Of a stretch of DNA of 64,000 nt, positions 53,901 to 62,387 are shown piece by piece. This stretch comes from Prostheceraeus crozeri (lineage: Eukaryota > Platyhelminthes > Polycladida > Euryleptidae): contig CAJQUW010004768.1 in the NCBI GenBank assembly GCA_907163375.1, positions 10,001-74,000 of the forward strand. The letters are read 5' to 3'. Each line of letters opens with the position of its first letter. Position 1 is the stretch's first letter. The notes beneath the pieces were generated by a model. That model saw nothing but the letters and a program-made list of their open reading frames with translations, searched no databases and was not told the origin of the DNA. Both the position numbers and the translations under genes were made by a program.

Positions 53901-54442
53901 GTGCCCGTACATGTATCATCAGCGTCAGCCTTTCGGCCGGTTGTGTATCTGCTTGTCTTGGGGTCTTGTCGGTTCGTTTGATGTTTTGGGTCTTCTAGCG
54001 GTCGATTCTTGTCGAATTTTGGATTGGAGTGTTCCTTGTTGTGTCGAGATCGCGATTCTTTCGCTGGATTTGCAGCTCATTTGGTCGTTTGCATCGTCTT
54101 CTCCTTTTTTCGCGTTTCTGCCCTCGGTTTGTGTGAACTGATATCAATATCTCGTTTGGCCGCCAGTATCAACGTACTGTGCCGTCGTGACAATAGCGTG
54201 TCACATGTATTATCTTTGCTGGTCAATCGAAGTTATCAATACCGTTATTTCAATATCACGTGTGATTTTTCGGACCAATTTTGATATCTACTAAACCTCA
54301 GATCCGGAGCCACGTTAGCGAATCGCTTCAGTCACTGTGTCAATCGTAGTATTGAGTGTGAGGTTCTGGGTTCGAATCTGTATGCGAAAACTTTTCGTCG
54401 TGCAATCTTTGATAATTTTTACAACAAATTTCACTTTTTGAT

Positions 54443-55151
54443 ATGCCTCCAAAGAGATCTGGTTCTAATTGCTCATTTTCACTTGATGATGTGAAACTGT
54501 TGATGGAATCAATGAAAAATGACATCGTGTCTCTACTCCGTAGTGAACTAGCAAATCTGAGTGGGTTAATAAGCAATCTTGGTAATCGCATCAATGTACT
54601 CGAGGAAAATCTTTCAGATGTGAAATTATCTCAACAACTTCAACAACAGGAAATAGTGAAATTAAAGGAGCACATTTTCTCTACGGATACATCATCAAAT
54701 CACCTTCAAGTGGATATGATGCTTCAGGAAATTGAGCAGAGGGAGTATCGTAAACTCAACGTTGTCATCTCAGGGTTCTATTGAATTGAATCGTGACTGT
54801 GACAGTGATTCCTTTAAAAAGATTCTCAATGAATTGCAGGTTGATAATCATGATTTTTCTGATTTGAGACGTTTGGGCAGGTATCACGACGGAAGGAATC
54901 GTTTGTTGAAGGCGCGTTGCAGTGATTTGAAGATGAAGACTGACATTTTGACTAAGTCTAAATGTTTGAGGAATAGTGACAGTTATTCTTCTATCTTCAT
55001 CAATGCTGATCGTACCCGATATCAGAGAGAAAAAGACAATACTTTGCGGGCTGAACTGAAGGAGAGAGCTAGTCGTGGAGAAGATGTTGTTATTTTTCGA
55101 GGCAAGGTTTGTGAAAGGAAAATGTTGCGAAATTTTCAAATGCGGTTTTAG
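54443..55151 (+). pseudogene. LINE-E ORF1, coiled-coil RNA-binding protein with one frameshift
   Basis: The ATG at 54443 opens MPPKRSGSNCSFSLDDVKLL. A coiled coil covers about residues 25-95, then REYRKLNVVISG starts the RRM-like part. Near 54775 the frame changes; the rest (FKKILNELQVDN, FSDLRRLGRY, IFINADRTRYQREKDN, GEDVVIFRGKVCERKM) is read in the next frame to 55151. No PHD finger, unlike LINE-A and LINE-D. It would bind and package the LINE RNA. Confidence 0.8.
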
Positions 55152-55231
55152 CAACTCGAAGCTGTGGTGTTAGTTTAAATAATAATCCCATTCCTTTTCC
55201 GACCATCTTTTTAGCGAATGCCCGCTCAATC

Positions 55232-57766
55232 ATGCCGAAGTTTGATGACTTGACTGTTTCGGTATCCTCCCTGAATCCCGGAATCATTTTAATTACTGAA
55301 AGCTGGCTACATGAAAATATCGAGTCCAGTTTGTTGACTCTGAATGGTTACAATTTCTTTAGATGCGATAGACCAGGTCGCTCTGGTGGCGGAGTTTGTG
55401 CTTGGTTGGCGGATTATCTTTGCGCTGTTCCGTTAATACTTACAAATGTGCCGAACACGATTGAAGTGCTGATATTAAGAATTCAGTTGCTGAACACATT
55501 ACTTGTATGTGTTTATATTCCTCCAAATTTGCTATCTTCAGAATTGAGTGATTTGGCAAGTTACTTTTGCGAAACGTTGGACGACGAGTTGTCAATGTAT
55601 CCAGAGAGAAATATCATATTTTGTGGAGACTTCAATAATTTCGATGGAGCATTGTTTGATTTGAACTATGACATGATCAATCGCGTTCAGTCACCAACTC
55701 GTGGTCGCTCTATTTTGGATCAAATTTGGATTTCTCCTGGTTTATGTGATAACTATCCTTCGGATGCTTTGATCGGACCACCGATAGCTACATCTGATCA
55801 TAGCACCATTATTCTATTTGGCAAATCACGTGCTACTTCTCCAACTCGCATGGTCAAACTGTGGGACTTTAGGAGTTCAAATATCAATAATTTTCTGGCA
55901 GCTTTATCCGCTCAAAATTTTGATCTGTTATCCAGCTTTTCATCTGTAGATGATAAATGTGACTATCTTTATCATTGTTTCAACAATGCACAATCGGTCA
56001 TACCATCAAAGTATGTTGTGATGTCGTCGAACGACAAACCATGGGTCACGCCATTGCTAAAAGACCTTATAAATCAAAGATGGGCTGCATTCCGATGCAG
56101 AGATTGGAGTTTGTTCAATCATCTCAAGGACAAAGTTCGGGTGGAGATATCTAGGGCAAAACGTCTATGGTCAATTCGTCAAACAAAGTCTAGTAGGCAT
56201 GTATGGAAAGTTGTTGATGAAGTCCGAGGGAAATCTAGCCGCAGCGAACTTGATTCAATTATTCGACAACACGGAAATGTCCAGGCGTTCATTTCTTCGC
56301 TAAATGAGGAATTTTGTCATAATTACAATACGGAAAATTCTCAGAACATCCCAAGCATAACGGATGACAATCAATGGTTTCCAAATTTCACCGTTCAAGA
56401 TGTCTTCTATCATTTATCCCGAATTGATTGCGGAAAATCTTCTGGTGGCGATGGCATTCCTAACTATTTATTGAAAGTAAGCGCTGAGCTACTCTGTTCC
56501 CCGTTATATGACATTTTCCGTCATTCTACAGTTACAAGGACTTTTCCGAGTCGCTGGAAGATTGCCGACGTGGCCCCCATCCCCAAACAGCCGAGGCCTA
56601 CAATTAAAGACTTTCGCCCCATATCATTGCTGCCTACACTTGGGAAAATTCTGGAGCGCATTGTTCTGAAATCGATTCGGCCCCAACTGATTAACTTGTT
56701 CGGTCCATATCAGCATGCCTACCGCTCTAATGGCTCTACTGACACTGCATTAGTTTCTATACATGACTCTATCACATCGTATCTTGAAGAACCTGAAGTT
56801 AAGGCAGTTCGGTTAACATGCCTAGATTTGTCCAAGGCGTTTGAGAGGGTACACCATGGGACTCTCATCAATCTGCTATTATCGTCAAACATTGAGAAGG
56901 GATTTATCGTATGGCTTGTTGATTACCTGACTTTCAGATTTCAAAAAGTGAAAGTCAAAAATTCATGTGGACCCCTATTCCAAGTTCCGTCTGGAGTTCC
57001 CCAAGGTTCAATCTTGGGCCCTTACCTGTTCGCCAGTTTTATGGGCTCTTTGAATGTGCCACCTCCAAATAAGATCATTATATATGCTGACGATATTATT
57101 TTACTTGAACCATTGCCATGTTGTCATGATAATGTATCAGCTATTTGTAGTTGGATTTGTGATAATAAATTGACTTTGAATGTATCTAAGTCCCGACAAA
57201 TGATCATTCCTAAAGTTGAATCCTTGCCATTTGACCCATCCTACCCAACCATACAAACTGTTTGCCAGATGAAAGTTCTTGGTGTTCATTGGACTGCAGA
57301 TTTAAAATGGGATCATCATTTCGATGTCATACTCAAATGTGCTTCTAGACGTTTGTATATAATTCGAGTTCTGAAGACCGTGTTGCCACGCATTGAGTTG
57401 ATAAGCGTTTATTTTACTTTGGTTGTACCTGTAATTCTATATGCGTCTCCTTTGATCTGTCACTTATCGTTTAAGATAAGTAAACGACTTGACATTTTTC
57501 AAAATCGTGCACACAGACTTATATGTGGTAGTCATTGTGATTGTTCTCTTTTACCTGACTTATCATCCCTTCGTAAATCTCGTGTACTTAAGTTCTTACA
57601 CAAATGTGAGATTGAAGTTGACCATGTTCTACATGATTTGATCCCGACGCGTCTACCAAGAAGTGGAAAATTTTGCTTTCCGTGTTGTGCGACTTCAAGA
57701 CGTATGCATTCCTTTGTTCCGTACTCATGTTTAATTGCCAATAACTTTGATAACTTTCTGATTTAG
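55232..57766 (+). CDS. LINE-E ORF2, APE endonuclease and reverse transcriptase, intact frame
   Basis: The ATG at 55232 gives 844 aa; homology (IFLANARSI) and the open frame extend upstream into the end of ORF1, so translation may begin earlier. Endonuclease: ARSIMPKFDDL, LITESWLHEN, RPGRSGGGVCAW, FCGDFNNFD, ATSDHSTI. RT: RPISLLPTLGKILERIV, LTCLDLSKAFERVHH, SGVPQGSILGPYLFASF, IIYADDIILLE. C terminus: HRLICGSHCDCSLLPDL and the closing SGKFCFPCCATSRRMHSFVP. Catalytic residues are present. Only the ORF1 frameshift marks this copy as defective. Confidence 0.9.
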   Translation: MPKFDDLTVSVSSLNPGIILITESWLHENIESSLLTLNGYNFFRCDRPGRSGGGVCAWLADYLCAVPLILTNVPNTIEVLILRIQLLNTLLVCVYIPPNLLSSELSDLASYFCETLDDELSMYPERNIIFCGDFNNFDGALFDLNYDMINRVQSPTRGRSILDQIWISPGLCDNYPSDALIGPPIATSDHSTIILFGKSRATSPTRMVKLWDFRSSNINNFLAALSAQNFDLLSSFSSVDDKCDYLYHCFNNAQSVIPSKYVVMSSNDKPWVTPLLKDLINQRWAAFRCRDWSLFNHLKDKVRVEISRAKRLWSIRQTKSSRHVWKVVDEVRGKSSRSELDSIIRQHGNVQAFISSLNEEFCHNYNTENSQNIPSITDDNQWFPNFTVQDVFYHLSRIDCGKSSGGDGIPNYLLKVSAELLCSPLYDIFRHSTVTRTFPSRWKIADVAPIPKQPRPTIKDFRPISLLPTLGKILERIVLKSIRPQLINLFGPYQHAYRSNGSTDTALVSIHDSITSYLEEPEVKAVRLTCLDLSKAFERVHHGTLINLLLSSNIEKGFIVWLVDYLTFRFQKVKVKNSCGPLFQVPSGVPQGSILGPYLFASFMGSLNVPPPNKIIIYADDIILLEPLPCCHDNVSAICSWICDNKLTLNVSKSRQMIIPKVESLPFDPSYPTIQTVCQMKVLGVHWTADLKWDHHFDVILKCASRRLYIIRVLKTVLPRIELISVYFTLVVPVILYASPLICHLSFKISKRLDIFQNRAHRLICGSHCDCSLLPDLSSLRKSRVLKFLHKCEIEVDHVLHDLIPTRLPRSGKFCFPCCATSRRMHSFVPYSCLIANNFDNFLI

Positions 57767-57864
57767 ATTATGTACTGCATATTCCTTTTTTTCTCTTTTG
57801 ATGTATTATGATCTGATGCAATGCTACGATTCCCATTTGAATTTGAATAAACGCTCTCTACTAC

Positions 57865-57867
<3 letters not shown>

Positions 57868-57927
<60 letters not shown>
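57868..57927. repeat. (TA)n tract between LINE-E and palindrome
   Basis: About 29 TA units. Confidence 0.9.
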
Positions 57928-57930
<3 letters not shown>

Positions 57931-58505
57931 ATAAAATAATCCCGCTTCCAATCAAGAAAAACTAGCCGTTGAAATTGCCCGACCGGTTTCACTAGCTGCC
58001 TGCTAGCTTATCAAGGGCTACTCATTTAATGAAACAAAATTTGATTCAGACTAGGGCAGAATTTCTACATACATGTAGGCATGAAAAATTATAACATAGA
58101 CATGCAAAATTCTAATCACACAAAGAAATAGGGGAAATGAAAAAGATATCTCACGAAGCAGATTGTATTACAACAGCGCTATGCTTAATTACGGTTAAGG
58201 GTAGGTGCCTAACCTACCCTAACCACCTACCCTTAACCGTAATTAAGCATAGCGCTGTTGTAATACAATCTGCTTCGTGAGATATCTTTTTCATTTCCCC
58301 TATTTCTTTGTGTGATTAGAATTTTGCATGTCTATGTTATAATTTTTCATGCCTACATGTATGTAGAAATTCTGCCCTAGTCTGAATCAAATTTTGTTTC
58401 ATTAAATGAGTAGCCCTTGATAAGCTAGCAGGCAGCTAGTGAAACCGGTCGGGCAATTTCAACGGCTAGTTTTTCTTGATTGGAAGCGGGATTATTTTAT
58501 TATTA
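57926..58505. repeat. 580-bp near-perfect palindrome with telomere-like loop
   Basis: Arms of about 281 bp (57926-58206 and 58225-58505) mirror each other almost base for base. The 18-bp loop GCCTAACCTACCCTAACC recalls the metazoan telomere repeat CCCTAA. Each arm holds a hammerhead-variant motif (CCCUUGAUAAG, hairpin, GAAACCGGUCGGG), the same 3' signature as PLE3 and the 1,218-bp units. It looks like two PLE terminal regions joined head to head. Confidence 0.85.
58413..58454 (+). ncRNA. Hammerhead variant in the right palindrome arm
   Basis: GCCC, UUGAUAAG, CUAGC/GCUAG hairpin, UGAAAC, CGGUC, GGGC. Stem I four pairs, stem III ACCGGU self-complementary, triplet GUC. A mirror copy is in the left arm near 57977-58018. 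Confidence 0.6.
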
Positions 58506-58537
58506 TTTTTATCCATCTCTGTTACTTTTTTATTGCT

Positions 58538-58556
58538 ATATATATATATATATATG
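58538..58556. repeat. Short (TA)n tract
   Basis: About nine TA units between the two palindromes. Confidence 0.8.
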
Positions 58557-58734
58557 GAGAAATGTTACTGCCCGCAAAAAATCAAAACAGCAATTTAGCA
58601 CTAGCGCTTTCAATATATCTTCAGGTGCTTAACATTCTATTAATATTAATATTAAGCACCTGAAGATATATTGAAAGCGCTAGTGCTAAATTGCTGTTTT
58701 GATTTTTTGCGGGCAGAAACATTTCTCCATATAT
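58551..58734. repeat. 184-bp palindrome at the 5' end of PLE3
   Basis: Arms of about 80 bp (58551-58631 and 58652-58734) around a 20-bp AT loop, differing at only a few positions. Both arms hold a hammerhead core, so it resembles inverted PLE pseudo-LTRs. The PLE3 coding region follows directly. Confidence 0.82.
58655..58687 (+). ncRNA. Hammerhead-like core with very short stem II
   Basis: AGCAC, CUGAAGA (58660-58666), UAUAUU, GAAA (58673-58676), GCGCUA, GUGCU. Stem I AGCAC/GUGCU has five pairs; stem III AGCGCU is self-complementary; the triplet is CUA. Stem II is at most one or two pairs, so this would need dimer help or be weak. Confidence 0.5.
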
Positions 58735-58789
58735 TTTGCCAAAAACTGTGATATAAAAATATTTTACATATATATCTATATATACGAAA

Positions 58790-60907
58790 TAGATTCCACA
58801 GTTGATGAAAACTCTCATCAGGAGTCATTGGCAAGACAACCCTCCAATTTTGATCCACCTACAGGATTGAATGATACTTTAGATTGCTGTATTAATTTGA
58901 TGAGTACTAACGTGAGTTCATTACATGATGTCCAGAAAAGGAAACACAACTTGCCATTTAATGAAAGAACAGCGTTGAAAGAATTGCAAGAAATGGAAAG
59001 TTTGTATTTTATAAATGCAGATAAAGGAGGATCTTTTGTTATTATAAACTATGATGATTACAAGCGATGTATATATAACGAACATTTGAACTCTGAAGGT
59101 ACTTATACTCTAATTGAAAACTGTAAGATTTCAGCAACAATGAATTTAATCAAAAAGTATTGCAATAAACATAAACACTGTTTGACAAACACGGAAAAAG
59201 ATTATCTGTACAAATTCAATTCTGCAATGCCTCAATTTTATAGACTGCCCAAAGTTCACAAACTAGTCTCTTACTTGTCAAATACGGAAACAGATAAATT
59301 TGGATATTTACAGACAGATTTACCAACTGATTTGAAATTCCGCCCAATAATATCTAGTATTAATAGCCCTACAAGTCATCTTAGTTTTCTTTTAGATGAG
59401 CTCCTTAAACCTCTTGTGGTTACCATGAACAATTATTGCAAAGATACATATGACTTTATTTCAAAATTACCACAAACCATCCCTAGTGAAGCACAATTTG
59501 TATCGTTTGATGTGGTATCTCTTTACACCAACATTAGTCACGAATTGGGTATCACGGCCATCGAATTTTGGATTTCAAAAAATCGAGACCTGATCAATGA
59601 ACGTTCTACGACGGAATTTATACTTGAAGGCATTAAGATTGTTCTCACAAACAATTATTTTAACTTTGAATCTGAAAATTATCTGCAAAATTACGGTACG
59701 GCCATGCGACATTGGCCATGGGATTTATAGAAGAGAAAATGTATTGTTTTGTAAATGAGATCTTACCAGCATCTGATTATGTCGTATTTACTCAATCATG
59801 GATGCGATATTTGGATGACATTTTCATCATTTGGTACGAGTCATTCGGAGATGTTAGTGATTTTCATTCGTTTCTGAATTCTATGGATCCAAGAATCAAA
59901 TTCACTTATGAAACGAATGTACAACAACTCAATTTTTTTGGATGTTTTGATTTATAAGGATGGTAATAACATTGAACACGATATATACTCGAAATCAACC
60001 GATAGTTACAACTACGTGCCATTTAATTCTGGTCATCCCAAGCACATACTACGCAACATTCCTTATGTTTTGGCTAAACGCATTAATCGCATTGTTTCGA
60101 AAGAAAATTTAAAAAAGAAGCGATTGCTTGAAATGCACGTAAGACTTAAAAAGCTTGGATATCCAGACAAGTTGATAAGTGATGCGATTGCGAAATCAAA
60201 AATCGGCAACATAACTAATAACTCAGATGAAAATAAAAATGATAAAATCATTTCTACAACCCAAATAACCCCAACGTATATCATGAAATAATCAAACCCT
60301 CTTTTTCAAGTTTAAAACTTACTCCTATATTTAAGAACTACACTTTACGAAATAGTTACAAACAACCCAAATCATTATTGAACATTTTAGCAAGAAGAAA
60401 TCGTATTCCGTTAGCTGAAGTGAAGAAATGTAGTAACAAGAGGTGTGAATGTTGTAAATCATTCTTGGAACATCCTTTCCATATGAAATAATGGGGGAAA
60501 CAAAAACTTTTAACGCTAAACATAACATGAACTGCGAAACAAAAGACGTAATTTATGCATTGCAATGTCAGGGATGTGAAGCTACATACATCGGTCAAAC
60601 TGGTGACTCATTACGAGCAAGAGTCCGGGTGCATCGGCAACAAATTCGCGACGACAATTACCGATCTCTTTACATTAGTAATCACATTTTTAATTGAGCT
60701 CATGATTCAGAGTTGAAGTTCCGTGTTATGCCAATTCTCAAATTGCCACCTAATTGTGCAAGAACATACCGCGAAGAGAAACAGAAATTATGTATAAAAA
60801 TCATAAAACCATCGTTAATCGAGATATGTGAAATGCCATGTATAGAAATTTATGTCTGCCTACATAAACATTGGTTGGATGTATATGAAAGATATTTGAT
60901 TCTGTGA
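58790..60907 (+). pseudogene. PLE3 polyprotein: RT and GIY-YIG endonuclease
   Basis: LPFNERTALKELQEME and FINADKGGSFVIINYDDY lead in. RT: QFYRLPKVHKL, FRPIISSINSPTSHLSFLLD, FVSFDVVSLYTNISHELGI (catalytic Asp), NYFNFES, GTAM and, in another frame, MRYLDDIFIIWY (59712-59957). NFFGCFDL/FLDVLIYKDG overlaps the next frame. A Cys-rich linker (KKCSNKRCECCKSFLEHPFH, about 60425-60480) precedes the endonuclease: VIYALQCQGCEATYIGQTGD, then LRARVRVHRQQIRD (60550-60660). A tail with TYREEKQKLCIKIIKPSL follows. Several frame breaks make it inactive. Confidence 0.85.
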
Positions 60908-60920
60908 ATAAATCATTTAT

Positions 60921-60959
60921 GCCCTTGAGAAGCCTGCAACAGGTAGAAACCAGTCGGGC
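60921..60959 (+). ncRNA. Hammerhead variant at PLE3 3' end
   Basis: GCCC, UUGAGAAG, CCUG/CAGG hairpin, UAGAAAC, CAGUC, GGGC. Stem I four pairs. Stem III ACCAGU is imperfectly self-complementary here. Same positions 3 and 8 as in the array motif. Confidence 0.6.
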
Positions 60960-61021
60960 TGTTTGAGTTATCTGGCTTGTTTTTCATTTATCTTTTGGGT
61001 GTCGTATTACTTTACATTATA

Positions 61022-61024
61022 GAT

Positions 61025-61107
<83 letters not shown>
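61022..61107. repeat. (TA)n followed by (GA)n
   Basis: About 31 TA units then about 11 GA units, at the joint between PLE3 and a LINE fragment. Confidence 0.9.
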
Positions 61108-61108
<1 letters not shown>

Positions 61109-62296
61109 TCACTTCGATTCTCTTCAATGGAGAAGAAAGTGTCAAGTTTCATTTAAAACATGGCATTACTCCTGGAGATAGTCTATTTCCCACCTTTTCT
61201 TGCATATACATGAATGATTTTTTAAATGAATTGTACGAAAATATTTATGAATTTGACCCAGCAAAGATTACTAATATAAATTTAGTTGCACTTATATATG
61301 CTGATGATATTTTGTTGATGAGTGAATCACAAGCTGGCATTATTAAACAAATAAAATTTCTCCATAAATTTTGTGAAACAAACAGTTTGAAAATTAATCA
61401 TGATAAGACAAAAATAATGATATTTAATGAGGCAAAAGAATATGATAAGCTAATTTTGAACGATTGTATCACGCAAATTGAAGTTGCAAAGACATACAAA
61501 TATTTGGGTGTTTGGATTTCAAAATCCGATAGAATACATATTGAAGATTTAGCAAAAAAAGGAAAAGCATCTTCATACGTAACCGCCAAAACTCCGAAAG
61601 AATTCAATACTGTTGATGGCAAAATATTGACGGAAACATTAGAAATGTTGACGATCGAAAATGAGATACGGAAGTGAATTGTTTTTTGACAAAAATTTAA
61701 ATTACCTACATCGTGTGGTTATACAGTTTTACAAAAAATATCATCATTTGGGAATAACAACTCCTAATTATTGTATTATTGGTGATTTTGGTGCTAAACC
61801 AATAGAATAGTATTACTATAAATCGGCTTTAAATTACTTTCTCAAATTAAATAGAAATGATGATGATAGGCTAATCACACGAATATTCAGAACCATTAAT
61901 GAAAATAGAGACCATGCATTATTTCGCAATACGTGGTGCAATAGAATACATAAATTGTTTCAAAAAATTAACCTGCAAGAAATGCAAAACATGGAATGCA
62001 GTGGAAAGTCCAAAAAAATGATTGAAAATACATTGAAAGAACATTTTAGGAAAGAATGGATTGATAGCGCTAAACATAGTGAGAAAGGATTAAGCTATTT
62101 AGAATTGTGCAGATTTCAGTGCGAATTAAAAACATACTTAGCAGTAAGTGACAGCGAAACTAAAATAGAAGATATCCTCAGATTAAGAACTGGAAATCAC
62201 ACTCTGGCAGCAGAAGTTGGAACGTATCAAAATCGTAGCACTTATAAAGATTGTGTTTGTAAAAGGGAAATCTGCAGACTGAATGGAAGACAATGA
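61108..62296 (+). pseudogene. LINE-D relative, 3' fragment of ORF2
   Basis: Begins within the RT fingers/palm: HGITPGDSLFPTFSCIYMND, LIYADDILLMSES (YADD intact), YKYLGVWISKSDRIH. After a frame change near 61665 the C-terminal extension follows (FYKKYHHLGITTPNYCIIGD, one TAG near 61808, then WCNRIHKLFQKINL and SYLELCRFQCELKTYL) to 62296. Diverged from LINE-D but colinear, so it helps to define the family's C-terminal domain. 5'-truncated at the (GA)n tract. Confidence 0.82.
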
Positions 62297-62387
62297 ATGA
62301 CCTTTATTTTAGCAAGTGCATCGAGTTACGCGCCAACGTAAGTCGCTCAGTTAGTCACGAGAATCATTCACCTCGCCAACGCCGGTC

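Larger units (their letters stand above)
53898..57850 (+). mobile_element. LINE-E, CR1/L2-like, near full length
   Basis: 5' UTR of about 0.5 kb with a tRNA-like B box (GGGTTCGAATC at 54367-54377), ORF1 with coiled coil, intact ORF2, and a 3' UTR ending AATAAACGCTCTCTACTACT before (TA)n. The best-preserved LINE in the window beside LINE-D. Confidence 0.87.
58735..60990 (+). mobile_element. Penelope-like element 3 (PLE3)
   Basis: The coding part has Penelope RT, a Cys-rich linker and a GIY-YIG endonuclease. The 3' end carries the UUGAGAAG-type hammerhead variant and is followed by (TA)n. It has at least three interruptions. It differs from PLE1 and PLE2 (IGQT-type endonuclease, YLDD active site), so it is another PLE branch. 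Confidence 0.85.

Noticed and set aside
53771-53998. Frames with Ile-Tyr repeats
   Set aside because: Translations of (TA)n; no other coding evidence. The same holds at 36.7, 57.8 and 58.5 kb.
58207-58224. True telomere or centromere sequence
   Set aside because: Only about 18 bp of CCCTAA-like sequence; too short to call an interstitial telomere, so only noted as telomere-like.
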